From: Oscheius sp. JU75
Lineage: Eukaryota; Nematoda; Chromadorea; Rhabditida; Rhabditidae
Reading direction: 5' to 3'
Length of the DNA stretch: 64,000 nucleotides
NCBI GenBank assembly: GCA_037178855.1
Contig: JASJZC010000002.1
Span: 8,382,501 to 8,446,500 of the forward strand
Within the stretch, counting starts at the first letter, position 1. Each line of letters begins with the position of its first letter. Under the pieces are notes generated by a model. The model saw nothing but the letters and a program-made list of their open reading frames with translations. It had not been told where the DNA came from and did not search any database. This document shows positions 12,236-23,800 of this stretch, one piece after another. The translations under genes and the position numbers were made by a program.

Positions 12236-12300
12236 TTGTCACCCGCGGGGGTCGAACCAGGGTCAAGCGTGCCGAGGCTGCGCCTCTTAGTAATACAACT
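12236..12300 (-). repeat. tRNA-like remnant
   Basis: On the minus strand this reads 'cctggttcgacccccgcggg', a near-perfect B-box (GGTTCGA-CCC), preceded by a clover-like 'aagaggcgcagcctcgg'. No full D-arm was seen. It is probably a truncated tRNA pseudogene or part of a tRNA-derived SINE. Confidence 0.45.
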
Positions 12301-12411
12301 TTTGCGCAAAAACATAGAAGAGCTGTTAATTTGTTTGGAGACCAGAAACCCCTGAATATTATTGCATGTTCGTGTTCAGCACCTTCAAAACCCTAAAGGA
12401 GACCAAAAAAA

Positions 12412-12605
12412 AAATGTCACGGGCAGGATCCCAACCAACAACCCTCGGTGGTGTTTGAACTCCAAGCGAACCAGGAAACCACTAGGCCATTGGCCTCGAA
12501 GCGGCGCATCTGTACCGTCTCGGAGAAATTCTTTCCACGTGGCCGAGTGGTTAGAGCGCCTATCTGACAACCTAGCGACCTAGTTTCAACTCTGGGCGAA
12601 ACCAA
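12412..12605. repeat. Composite SINE-like element (family S1), intact copy
   Basis: Two tRNA-like modules lie head to head. The left module reads on the minus strand with A-box 'tggcctagtgg' and, about 55 nt later, 'ttggttgggatcctgcc' as B-box. The right module reads on the plus strand with 'gtggccgagtggttagagcg' and a weaker 'tagtttcaactctgggcg'. Between them is a spacer containing 'tctgtaccgtctcggagaaa'. The same order of parts is seen at 46236-46425 and, interrupted or partial, at 21335, 25445 and 39637. Confidence 0.7.
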
Positions 12606-13018
12606 AATTTTCAGGTCTTATCGAAACTTTCACATGACAGCACTTCATATCTGAAAAACCAAATAAAAGTGATAATCAATTGCCAAGGACTAGTTTTTTT
12701 TTGTTTTGCCACGCTGTCTCATTTGGAAGACATGTCATCGAATACATACTAGAATTCACGTGTCTTTCCTTTTCCTTCCCTCAAAATGTTGTGGGACACC
12801 CCCTTCTCAAGAAAAACGCGTTTCCGGAGTGAAAATCCTTATCTCCGGGCCTAGATCTCCTAGCTAGTCGTCCTCCTTTTCCTTTCCGCTCATTCCGATC
12901 TCACTTTCACCTAACTTTGACTCTATTTTTCCGCCCATTTCATCCAAAATCCCGCCATTTGCAGCCGATTTTCCAAGGAATGCGAGGGAGAACGAGGCTC
13001 TAAACTAGAAGGAGAAGC

Positions 13019-16000
13019 ATGTTCGCGAATGTCCACTTTAGCACAAAAGTCGTGCTGATCTGTCTCTGCTGGTATGTCATCAGTTCCAGCTCCAGCATCC
13101 TCAATAAGAAGATTTTACAGGTTTCTTGGCTTTATTTGATACCAAAAAATACAGTTCAGAACTATCCTTTCCCGTCAACATTAGCCCTGTCAAATCTTAT
13201 GCTGGTGCCACTTCTGTCACAGCCGGTCCTGAGCTACTGGGACATCAAGACGGCCCATTTGACGAAGATGCAGTACAGGAAGTATTTGGTACCGATATCG
13301 CTAGGTAAGACTTAGTTTTTTTTTGGCTCCGGGTCAGGCAAAAACTCGGCTCTTTTACTGTAATTGTTGGACTTGACCTTTTTTTCGTCGCCGAATGCTA
13401 TAGAACAAATTTGTACCAGCTGCGCTTACAGTCTGTTTAAGGGAAAGTGCATAATTTAATTGATTGCATAGCACGCGTTTTCTTGGCTGCGTATCGAAGA
13501 TTGACAATGGAAAAGTTGATGCGCAACTAAAAACCATTAGCGGGACTATTTGAGAAAATGCCCTTTTGTTCTTGTACAGCTATAACTTCTGCCCGCTTTT
13601 CGGATAATTTCTTCCTTCCGAAAGGGCCCCTTTGTGTGCAATATTGGTTGACTCAATCCTTCTCCTATTTAGGGCCCGTAACAGCTAGTCCTCTAACATG
13701 CCGCTCTTCGTTGAATATGGACTGTAACCGACTGAGACATGGGGCAAAGGCCGCGCTGAATTTCCCCGAGACAAAATAGTCAGCCAGCGGTATACGCTCG
13801 CTTTAAAGTACAAGAAGAGAGAGGAACAGGTATTGCAGTTCTAAACTGAACAGGAAGACTGCCAGAAAAAAATGACATAGAATATGTTCATTTTGCAAGA
13901 TATGAAATCTTCGTTTCAACTATTTCTATGTCCCTCTTTTCCAGGAAAAGCTCTAGCCGTGGCCAGCAGCTACTTCACTCTCTGGAAGGTCTCTGTCTCC
14001 TACGCTCACACTGTCAAAGCTTCCATGCCCCTGTTTGCTGTCATCTTCAGTCATCTCATTCTCAATGAGAAACAGTCCCCGAGGGTATTTTTGACTGTTT
14101 TCAATTCCGCAAGAAATGATATAATCAGGTCTATGTCTCCTTGATGCCGATCGTGGCCGGTGTGATCATCGCATCAGCCACTGAGATGTCATTTTCGACG
14201 ACAGCCCTTGCCACGGCTCTTTTCTCCACGGGCACGTATTCTCTTCTCAATATTTTGGTCAAAAAGGTACCCAATTTAAGATTTGTTGTGGCAAATTGAG
14301 AGCTGCAGCTCCTGCGGGACTCGGACATTCATCCAATCCGCCTTTTGGCCATGAACAGCCAGCTCGCAGCCGTCATCTTCTTCCCCTTCTGGCTCTTCAA
14401 CGACGCAGCAACAATGATCAGCTCTTTGACCAGTTCTGTAGGTTTCTTTTGCATTGTATGGAGAAACATTCACAATGAAATAGGGCAGAAACGCTCGAAA
14501 ATAAAGCCAAAAACTTTTAGAGAAGCCAGGATCCGAACCCGTGACTGTTTGGTCCGCAGACTATCTATTTAGTCACTGAGCTTTGGAGACAGAATCGCGC
14601 GCCGTTGCTCTATTCTTGGCACAACACATGCGATCAGTTTTTTTTTATGATAGAAGGATCACTGACGCATAGATAGGTATAACCGTTGCCAATGTTTCAC
14701 GTTACCTACTTCAGTTACGCGTAATTTCGTTCCAATTTTCAAGGTAAATCCAAATAAAATTCATACGCAATTTTGCGTAATCGGAAGTACGTAACGTCAA
14801 ACTTTGGCAACAGCTATAGTCGCGGATTCATGCACAGGCCGCCGGTCGATCGACAAGAAGTTTCAATCGGTGACAGAAGAGGAAAGTACAGGCGGATATG
14901 GACAAAAATACAGAGACAGAAACAGAATTGGGTTGATTGAACCTCATCAATAAAGCTCAAGTATAGAATAAGACGTAAAACACGACAGTGAAAATAAAGC
15001 CCGATATGGTAAGATCCTGAATTGCTAAAAAAAAAAAAACTTTCGAGAAACTCGTAAAGTTTCTATCCGAATCAAAGGCAGAGACCCTTGGAGAGCTCTG
15101 CGAGTCAAGCTCTTGCGGGGAACCATTGCGGAGGCTTCCCAAGGGGCCAGGTGGCGGGGCATTACGTTCCAGAGCTGCCCAATCTTTTCTAGGAGCCCTA
15201 GGAACGCCTTCATCTTCAATGTACCGACCTACGAGATAGTGGAAGCCCTGGTTGGGCCGCGGCGGGGAACGAACTTGCCACCCTTTTATTAGCGTTGGCA
15301 TGTATGGTGGAAAATAGACAAAATTTCGAGATCTTTTGTCCGATCTAACATGCGAAAAACGTTTTCAATTATGGCATACTATTTTCAGGAACCAACCTCG
15401 ACCCCCGACTTCTGGATGCTCTTCCTGATGCTAAACGCGGGCGTACTCTCCTTCCTACAGAATCTCTGTGCCTTTAGTCTCATACACAAGCTGACAGCTC
15501 TGTCCTACTCCGTAGCCGGGACCACCAAGCGCATCATTATCATCGTCTCCTCGCTGATGACCTTCCACAACCCCTTTACAGGTACCGAGGCTCATTTTCC
15601 GTAAATTTGACTTTTTTTAGGCACGAATCTTTTTGGAATGATGATGGCAATCCTCGGAGTCTTCCTCTACAATCGGGTCAAGCAGCTCGACAGGGCGCAG
15701 CCGCAGCTTCCCTACACACGACAGCACACACTGCCAGCCGAGCCGTCGATGCTGGAGCTGAACAATTTGGAGACTAATGATGTTATGTTTAGGTACGTTT
15801 TTGTGTGGAATAGAACCGGCAAAGCTACAGGGCTCGAGAAAACAATAACAGTTAAACTAAGTATTTCCACGTTTTTTTTGTAGCTGACCGACACTCTTTG
15901 GTTTCCATTGCATCGAGGTGCCCACAACAGTATTGAGGTTCCGTAACCGGATCTGGTAGTTTTGAAGAAAAAAAAAGTACTGCACCTGAATCGGTTTTTT

Positions 16001-16490
16001 GCCTTTTTTTGTTCTTTTTACCGTTATACCCATTTTCTAGGGCTGTAAGCGTGTTTAATCCATCCAGCGACTCAAGGTTACCCTAGTAACGTCTATTCCT
16101 ACACGAAAGTTACCCGAAAACGGATATTAGTGTAAAAAGGAAATGTGCCATTGGACGTTGGATTTCGATATTTCTGACGTGCAAATAAACGAAACAGCTG
16201 AAGGTTTCTGTGCTGAGTCAATTAATCACACTGACAGCCCTAGAAAATGGGTGATAACGGTAGAAAAACGTAAATGCAGTACGCAAATGAGTCAAATCGA
16301 GTAGGGGCGCCTGTTATATATCTACCCCCAAAAATTTCTAAATGCAAGTTTCAGGGCAGCATCACGAGGTTCCTCAGTTCATGGGAGTCGTCTTGGAGAC
16401 CTCAATTACACTGACGCCACCAGTCAGCAGAAGCTGGACGATATCAGTCGAGAACACGGGAACCGTCGCAATATCAGTCGCTACGCCTAG
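13019..16490 (+). CDS. SLC35E1-like sugar-phosphate/nucleotide-sugar transporter (TPT family)
   Basis: This is a multi-pass membrane protein of the triose-phosphate-translocator/SLC35E family, expected in the Golgi or ER; the substrate cannot be read from sequence. It starts at 13019 with KVVLICLCWYVISSSSSILN, a typical first helix ending in the conserved N-K-K (SILNKKIL). Later exons give KALAVASSYFTLWKVSVSYA plus HTVKASMPLF, the family signature for TM4-5 with its conserved lysine. Then come GTYSLLNILVKK, and SYSVAGTTKRIIIIVSSLMT with the TTKR motif. The tail is hydrophilic, and a final exon from 16356 joins in phase (AG|G) and ends at TAG 16488-16490. Long introns carry a MITE (13429), tRNA-like and inverted-repeat elements (14515, 14678), an R3 repeat (15045) and another inverted-repeat element (16019). 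It converges on the collagen gene with a 149-bp gap. Confidence 0.85.
13429..13724. mobile_element. MITE-like element, family M1 (TA target site)
   Basis: Bounded by TA|CAGTCTGTTTAAGG on the left and CGTTGAATATGGACTG|TA on the right, which are imperfect inverted repeats. The right inner part 'tgccgctcttcgttga' matches the right end of the M1 copy at 21407-21847. It lies in an intron of the SLC35E-like gene. No transposase was seen, so it is a non-autonomous element, probably of the Tc1/mariner-type given the TA duplication (inference). Confidence 0.55.
14515..14595 (-). repeat. tRNA-like element in intron
   Basis: On the minus strand it reads 'ccaaagctcagtgactaaat' (A-box-like), an anticodon-arm-like 'gtctgcggacc', then 'cacgggttcggatcctggc' (strong B-box). 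Mispaired stems and the intronic site suggest a tRNA-derived SINE head rather than a working tRNA gene. Confidence 0.5.
14678..14818. mobile_element. Short inverted-repeat element, family M2
   Basis: 141 bp with long terminal inverted repeats. The left end 'tataaccgttgccaatgttt' and following 'cacgttacctacttc' pair with the complement of the right end ('gaagtacgtaacgtc', 'tttggcaacagctata'), giving over 40 nearly paired bases. It could fold into a long hairpin. It lies in an intron. One copy was seen in the window. Confidence 0.6.
15045..15245 (+). repeat. Dispersed repeat family R3, copy a
   Basis: It contains the words 'tttctatccgaatcaaaggc', 'cccttggagag', 'aaggggccaggtggcggggc', 'attacgttccagag' and 'aatcttttcta', which recur in the same order at 34625-34800. 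It lies in an intron of the SLC35E-like gene. A 114-codon frame crosses it on the minus strand, but no domain is recognisable. Confidence 0.65.
16019..16262. mobile_element. Inverted-repeat (MITE-like) element, family M3
   Basis: 244 bp. The left end 'taccgttatacccattttct' then 'agggctgt' is complementary to the right end, 'acagccct' then 'agaaaatgggtgataacggta' less its last base, giving about 28 paired bases with one or two mismatches. It lies in the last intron of the SLC35E-like gene. No open frame lies inside. Confidence 0.7.
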
Positions 16491-16626
16491 TCTCCTCCCT
16501 CTGTGATTTTTCTAATTGTGATATTTTTTTGCTTACATTTCGCGCGCTGTCACTTTCGTCTCACTCTCGCTCCCAATGGGATTTTCACGGGCTTTTCTAC
16601 ACACAGGAATCTGTAAATAAAGAGGC

Positions 16627-16632
16627 TTTATT
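16627..16632 (-). terminator. Polyadenylation signal AATAAA of the collagen gene
   Basis: A perfect AATAAA on the minus strand begins only 7 bases past the collagen stop codon, so the 3' UTR would be very short. Confidence 0.6.
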
Positions 16633-16639
16633 CCGAAAC

Positions 16640-18150
16640 CTAGATTCCGTAGGGAGCCAGCATTTTCTGGTCGTGGCTCTCCACGAAACTGGGTGTTCTC
16701 GGGGGGCAGGGACAGTAGGCAGCGTCCAGACCGGGCATTCCGGGTCCGCCGGCGTCTCCAGGCTCTCCGTCCATGGCTGGAGCTCCGGGTGTACCGTTCT
16801 GACCGTCATTTCCTGGCTGGCCGGGTTGGCCGTCCTGTCCGGGCTCGCCGGGCTGACCGGCGTTTCCTTGAGGGCCTTCAGGGCCAGGGGGACCTGCAAA
16901 TGAGGGTCAGTTATGAGATGAAAAGAATGAGACGACTACCCAGAACTACTAAGATAGTCGAGAAAGGATGAGTACGGTATAGAACAAAGACAGAAACCGG
17001 TAAAAGAGCCTGTAGATTGTTAGACAGAAAAATAATATATGTTTAGGAGACAGTGACCGAGACAGACACCGCTATGGAAATTTTGATACCCTAGCAGGAC
17101 ACGATCAGCGACACATGAAAGACACAATTGGCAGAGAGTCAGGGCCTGATAGACTTGGATAGGGACAGAGACAGTGAGAGGATCTTTGGATAAGAGAAAG
17201 GATGACTAGAGAGTACGAAAGTACGGCAAGAACATTGTGGACAGAGATGTATTAGGCAGAGGAGAGGGAGGGGTAGTCAAAGACAGGAACAGGACAGAAA
17301 GACAGTATCAGGGTAGTTTGAGCGAGGAGACTAGTACAGCGACCGGTAGTCAGTTAAAGAGACAGAAGGGTAGAACTGACAGAACAGAGGAGTTCAAAGA
17401 GTCAGAAGGATTGAGAACTCCCAGACTTTGAGTTATTAGCTACTGTAACTAGTACTGTAAAACGGTACATACCTTGAGGTCCAGGTTCTCCCTTGCCTCT
17501 TTTTCCACGCATTCCATCGCGTCCCTTGGCCCCGTTAGGTCCATTCATTCCACTCTTTCCGGCATCTCCCTCGGCTCCAGGCTCTCCGTTGTCTCCATCC
17601 TTTCCAGGATTTCCATTGGCACCATCAATTCCGTCCTGTCCAGGGTCTCCAACAGGTCCGGGTTCTCCAGGAGGTCCGGCGGGACCGGCAGGACACTTGA
17701 TGCATTCAGTGGGGTTGCCAGTCATCACACTGGTACCACGGATTCCGTCACGACCGGCTTGGCCGGGCTGACCGTCGGTTCCTGGCTCTCCGGGAGCTCC
17801 TGGAGGACCGGGCGGTCCGACAGGGCAGTTATTGGGCTGGGCTCCGCAGTTGCATTGACCGGATCCGGAAGCTCTTTTGAAGATTCCATGGAGGGCGGGA
17901 GCGGGGTCTTTGGAGGAATGCCCAGTGTTCTTGATGATCATCTCTCTCCAGGCGTCGTCGGCGTGGAGCTGAAAGATTTGACAGTCAGAAGAGAGTGACA
18001 GTGTACCTTAAACTCGGCAATGTCATGGAGAGCGCCGTTGTAGAATCCATTGATATCATTCAGAAGAGCTCCTACTACCAGAAGAGCAGAGAGGATGACT
18101 CCTCCCGAAGCAATGGAAGCTGCTGTGACGAGAAAACGCGGCACGCTCAT
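16640..18150 (-). CDS. Nematode cuticle collagen
   Basis: A structural protein of the cuticle, secreted by the epidermis. The start at 18150 opens an N-terminal membrane or signal segment ([20 protein letters not shown]) followed by [20 protein letters not shown], the nematode cuticle collagen N-terminal domain. Exon 2 begins [11 protein letters not shown] basic FKRA site before the first cysteine cluster is a candidate subtilisin-type cleavage point. Cysteine knots flank the triple-helical blocks: [16 protein letters not shown] and, near the end, YCPCPP. Gly-X-Y repeats run through exon 2 and resume in exon 3 after a 570-nt intron (about 16895-17472). The stop is at 16640-16642. A KRGKGEPG sequence interrupts the regular triplets. 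Length is about 290 residues, usual for the family. It is divergent from the acyl-CoA synthetase gene, 395 bp away. Confidence 0.92.
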
Positions 18151-18545
18151 GACTGCTGACCTTCACGGGGCAGTCGCTTATATCAGGCTAGCCGTGGCGG
18201 CTGAAAAAGCTCGAGAATCCCGATAGACTTCGGAAAAAGTGGTTCAGATCCGTACATGATGCTAGCTGATTTTCATACGCGCTTGACGAGGATGTCTCTA
18301 GGAACCGGTCCAGATTTTTAAGTTCAGGGAAATGAACTATTGTCTCTATGTCTCTAGGTCTCTCTGTCACTATATCTCTCTGTCCTCTTCTAGGTTCTTC
18401 TGATCTGTGTACATTGTACCAGTACTGGGACTCTAGTCTAGGGGTTGGTCACAAACGGACAGCGATAGTCGCCTGCCTGTTGTTCAAGTTGATAACAGCT
18501 CCCCATTCGCAACTTTGCCGCCTTCTCTTCTCTGATCTTTCCATT

Positions 18546-20824
18546 ATGATTCTCTCCTCAAAGTATTCAACAGAGACTCCCAAAGATGCTTTTCATGAGA
18601 CTATACTAAAACGAATGCTCCAATTTCACAAAAATGATCCACAGAAGCCAGCGTTTGTAAGTTTCTTCTATTATCAATCGGTCACACTGTTCGTATAAAA
18701 GGACAAGAATAGAAGCTACAACGAACAAAACTTATTTTAGATCCAAAGTGAAACAGGCGGTAAGATTTCCTTCAAAGATCTACACGAACACTGTTTTGCT
18801 TTTGCCGGTTGGCTCGCAGCCAATGGATTCAAAAAGGTAAATGGACAGAGAGACAGAAAGACAGAAAGACGGAGAGACGTAGAGACATAGAAACATAGAG
18901 ACATAGAGTCATAGAGATAGAGAGACAGAGCGCCAGAGAGAATGTGAGACACAGACACAGAGATATTCCAGGGAGATATTATCTTGCTCTGTCTCCACAA
19001 CTCTTGGCAATTCGTCGTTGGATGTCTTGGCTCCTGGATCGCCGGTCTCACTGTCTCACCCTCCAGTCCCCAATTTGGACAGTGTAAGTCACTGGAACTG
19101 TTCTTTGAACAGATCCTATTCTTCAGTCGAATTATCTTATCAGCTGAAAGACAGTGGAGCTGCCCTCATCTTGACCGATCAGGCCTGTTTGCCCGTTGTC
19201 AGTGCTGTATGCAAGAGTAATGAGGTAGCGGACTGTTTTTCCCTCCAAAAGTTGAACTCAGACTATCGTCTGTGTGTCCGATTCCGAGATCAAAGGAACG
19301 GTCTTTTTCAAGTCCTGTCTGAAGAGCCGACCCTTGACCAAATGCGTGGAAATTGACAGAGATAATGATCTGATCCTGTTACCGTATTCCAGTGGGACTA
19401 CAGGAAACCCGAAAGGGGTCATGATCACCTTCACGAACTATGCTTACATGCTGAGTAGTTATGTGGCGTAAGTTTCTTGATCTCTGTCTCTGTCTCTGTT
19501 AGTTCAAATTATAGAAAGTACCGTGCAGAATACGTCGCTCGCGGCTTCGACGATATCGTCCCGCCTCCCATCGTCGTAACCTTCCTGCCTCTCTACCACG
19601 CAATGGGGCTCTTCGGAATGTTCTGGAACATTTGGCTCGGAAGCACCCAAATCATGATGGCCAAGTTCAATATTGAGCGATATCTTGAGCATGTTCAGGA
19701 GTATGCTGTAAGCTTTCTGCCTACAGAACAAATCGTTTTTCCAGATCGTGACCCTGGCTCTGGTACCCTCTATTGTCATCCAGTTAGCGAATTCCCCTCT
19801 CTTGGATAAATACGATCTCTCATCAGTGTTTCTTATCGCCACTGGGTCAGCCCCCTTGAGTCAGAGTGTCGTGGAGAAGTTGAAGAAGAGGCTCCCGGAC
19901 GTTCTCTTTGCACAGGGTAGGCTACAGAACTGTCTATGCCATGCAAGGAACTGGCGGAAAACGCGCGCGATCTTCGTAGAATGGCGAAGTCAGTTAGCGC
20001 TCCGATTACAAAACAAAAAGTACCGGGTTCGATACCCGCTTGGTGAAACCTTTTGCATAAAACGATAGAAAACACTTTTAAAAGGATTTTACCCTAAGTT
20101 CTAGCATACCTTTTCCCTGTCAATGCGTCTTTATTTAGGATACGGAATGACCGAGACCAGTGTCGCCTCCCACATTGGTTCTCCCGACGCTCCTCCCGGT
20201 AGTATCGGCGTCCTTATGCCCGGAACCCAGATGAAAATTGTGACAGAGGACGGGAAGATGTGCGGACCGAATGAGGAAGGGGAAATGTGGCTGAGAGGAC
20301 CGCAGATTATGAAGGGATACTGGAAGAGGCCCAAAGAGACAGCAGAGACTTTCGACAAGGAGGGATTTATGAGGACGGGAGACATTGTCTACTACGATCA
20401 GAATGGCTTCACTTTTGTCTGTGACAGGCTCAAGGAACTGATCAAGGTCCATGGGAAACAGGTACTGTGTTTTGGAGAGGCAGATACAGACAGATATTTA
20501 TTTTCAAGGTACCCCCAGCTGAGCTGGAGTCCGTAATACTTGAACTCCCAACAGTACAAGACTGTTGCGTCGTGGGAGTAGAAGACGAGCGATTCGGGGA
20601 AGTTCCCCGAGCCTTTGTGGTCAGTTCCGAGCGGAATGAGAGAGCTATTCAGGACCACGTCAATGGTAATCCTTTTCGTTTTCAAAGCACACCTATTTTC
20701 AGCAAAAGTAGCTTCCTATAAGCGTCTCCGTGGAGGAGTTGTCTTCGTAGACGCCCTTCCCCGCACTCCGACCGGGAAGCTTCTAAGAAGACAATTGAGA
20801 GAACAGGCAAAGTCAAAATTGTGA
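18546..20824 (+). CDS. Peroxisomal-type acyl-CoA synthetase (4-coumarate-CoA ligase / luciferase-like)
   Basis: An AMP-forming ligase that activates a carboxylic acid to its CoA thioester. The proposed start is the ATG at 18546 (MILSSKYSTETPKDAFHETI); an upstream start is possible. Motifs in order: LPYSSGTTGNPKGVM (AMP-binding signature), FLPLYHAMGLFGMF, IATGSAPLS, GYGMTE, MRTGDIVYYDQNG, DRLKELIKVHGKQ, PAELE, and PRTPTGKLLRRQL with the catalytic lysine. The C-terminus is SKL, the canonical type 1 peroxisomal import signal, so fatty or aromatic acid activation in peroxisomes is likely; the actual substrate is unknown. About nine exons. One intron (19917-20137) holds a tRNA-like element. The stop at 20822-20824 is only 18 bp from the stop of the convergent transporter gene. 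Confidence 0.92.
19925..20065 (+). repeat. tRNA-like (SINE-like) element in intron
   Basis: 'gaatggcgaagtcagttagc' resembles an A-box/D-arm, and 'gtaccgggttcgatacccgc' is a perfect B-box with a paired T-arm. The distance between them fits a tRNA. The acceptor stem does not pair well. It fills much of a synthetase intron. Confidence 0.55.
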
Positions 20825-20842
20825 AATAATGAAGCTTCCGCC

Positions 20843-23800
20843 TCAAACTTTAGTTATTTCGTCTTGAGGGAAAATTTTAGCCGAGGGTCGGATTCTTGCA
20901 TACGAGGGATGTTCTGGCTGTAGCCTGAAGGCTTCTCTCCAGCTCTGAAACAGTTCTTTAAATTATGGACACCTCTCTTCTCACCTTTGACTTCTTGGCA
21001 AAAAGCACAATGTTGAGCACGAAGAAGAGTGGTATTAGTAGGGAGGGCGAGAGCTCTATCCAGAGTTGAGCTATCCGAACCCAGATGTTTGAGTCAGTCT
21101 TGGAGATGGAAGTCTTGAGGGAGATTATGACAAGGATCTGGAAGGTTCAATTGAGACTGGAGAGAGACAAAGAGGTATTCAGGCACAGAGAGAGAGAGAG
21201 AGAGAGAGATAGGGAGAGACAGATTGTTTGATCTGTCTAGCTCCTTTTGCTCATTTCAAACTCATCTCATTTCAAATGAACGGATATCAGATTCGTAATC
21301 AGCGCCTTCGAAAACGCCAGGGATCGAAAAATATGAAAAGTTTTTGTTCCGGCGGGAATAGAACCAAAAACCCTCGATATCGTTCGAACTCCAAGCTAAT
21401 ACGTTATAGTCTGTTTCCAAGGATGAGCGGCAGTTTAAAGGACTGTTGCTCTTCCCGCCAAAAGGCCCCTGTCATGAATTTTGAAAACTCGGCGCGAGTT
21501 TCTCAAGTTTTTCGCTATTTTAACCTGTTTGCGTTGTTTTGTCTTTAAAATCGAACTCCGCGACTAAGAAAAACTATTCGGCAACAAATTTAGGAGAAAA
21601 ACTGCAAAAAATACGTCACAAAATCTTAAAACACGAAAACCAGAACTCAGCTTCCCTGCTTTGGACAATTTCCACGCTTTTTCTTCAAGTTTTCTCCAAA
21701 TTTGTTGCCAAGTGGGTCAACACATACCTATAATTCGCCTATGACAAGAGTCTTGGAAAAGTGAAAAATGATGAAAATTTGGAAATTTATTCTTCGCGCG
21801 CAAACAGCATTCAAATTCAGATGCCGCTCTTCGTTGAAAACAGACTATAACCTCTAGGCCACGGCAGGTGGCGTATTCGTACCGTCTCGGTAAAAATTAA
21901 AAAACCTATATTGAAACACTTTGTGGCCATTTTACCGTCCTCGTACAAGAGAGAGAGAGAGAGAGAGAGATTGCACTTACCAACAAGACAGCAGGAGTGA
22001 CAACCAGCCACATGAAGGAGAAAATGTACCCGGTATGACTGAACATTTCGGCAAGGTTGCTCTTACCCTTTCCAAGGGCAGAATGGAGATCGTGCATAAA
22101 GTTTCGAATACCTGAATGTCACGTTTTTGTGATTGGTTCAGTTGAGCCTACCGTAGAGATGTATGACCACGAGAATTTCCAATAAAATGACCAGGAATAC
22201 TGAAGTGTTACCCGTGTTGTCGGCCAAGAGATTCTGGTAGAGGATGCCGTTCTGAAGTTACACTATCCTCTTGTCTGTCTTTCTGCCTCTCTCTGTCTCC
22301 CTGACTTACTTGCCAACAAGTAGCAAATCCGATTAAAAATGACAGTAGACAGACACCGATGACCACCAGCCAAGTCTTTTTGACTAGAGAAGGAAACTGG
22401 TCGGTGATGGAAGTGACCACGTTTTGTGTCAATCCAAATTGACTACTGATTCCGAGCAAGAAGAACATGAAGAAGAGAGCCCCAGCCCAGAATCGGCCTC
22501 CGATCATGGTGTTGAGGGCGAATGGGTAGATGGCAAAAGCTAGACCGCTTTGACCTGAAGGTTCAGTTGATAGGGGAGAGGGACAGGATCATACCGTTCT
22601 TGGAAATCTCTTCAATGGACACTCCGGTAACATGGGAAATGTAGCCGAGAGTTCCGTAGACGACACATCCGCCGAATATACTCATGAATCCGTCGGCAAA
22701 GACGACGATTGCGGCGTCCTGAAGTATGTGATAGTGACAATGACAGTGACCGACACCACATACCCGAAAGCAGTTATGCTTGCTAGGATTGAAAGACGAC
22801 AGTGCCAGAATACCCCCATATCCGAGTGACAAAGACAGGCACAGTTGATTGGCAGCTGCGCTCCAAGTCTGCAAAATCCTTATTCAGATCCTTTCACACC
22901 CCTACTTGAAAGTTCTTGAGAGCCGCAAACTGTGGCGTGAGGAATATCCTCATCCCGTTGAAGCCTCCAGGTTGAAGACAAGTGTTGACGAAAAGACAGC
23001 CAATAATTATGTAGGGGACTGTAGCGGTCACATAGGAGATTTTTCCGATCCATTGAATTCCTCGAATCAGACAGATACAGGTGAGGAGCCACATTCCGGC
23101 CAAAGCGATGAGGAGCTCCATATTGAGGCTGCCGAACCGGAGGTAGGATGAATTTTCTTGTTCCTGTCGGTATATTTTGTATCTGAAGGGGTCATCTGAT
23201 CAGTTCACTGTGAATCTGTCTCCTTACCTAAAATATTCGTCTGAAGGCAGTACGTGATTGTCAGTATTAAACGTACTTGTCAGAGTGGAACAGTCTAAAA
23301 AATGTCATCAGCATTTGAAACCCACTTACTTGGACTATTCCATTCGTTCTCACAAGTGACCCACTGATTCTGGTCCCCTAATATTGCATCTTTCAAGTAC
23401 AGTATACAGATGGCAACAACCATATTGTAGAAGATTCCAACTGTGGCTGACATTACTGTGCTTGTCCAGCCGATTCCTGAAGCAGCAGACATGAGTCAAA
23501 AAAGGGGCTTCAGTGATCAGGATCCGAACTCTGGACGTGGGGACCGCAGTCAACGCTCCTACAGACTGCGCTACTCATGCAAAGCGGAGACGCGCTTTCT
23601 AAGCCTCGCTCACCTTGGAAGACTGGTTTGTATCTCTTGAAAGCGTTAGTGGCTCCAGTCTTCATAAACTGCCCAATGAAGAGTTCCAAATAGAGACAGG
23701 GTAGTCCAATAAAGGCCGAACAGATCAGGTAGGGTAGTAAGAAAGCTCCACCGCCATTATTGTACGCAACACCGGGGAATCTCCAAAGATTTCCGAGACC

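Noticed and set aside
16529-18000. Long plus-strand frames opposite the collagen gene (124 and 174 codons, Gly/Ser/Arg-rich)
   Set aside because: These are antisense shadows of the Gly-X-Y repeat; the minus-strand collagen reading explains the sequence fully.
18840-18960. CRISPR-like array of regular short repeats
   Set aside because: Irregular low-complexity gagaca tract in a eukaryotic intron with no spacer structure.
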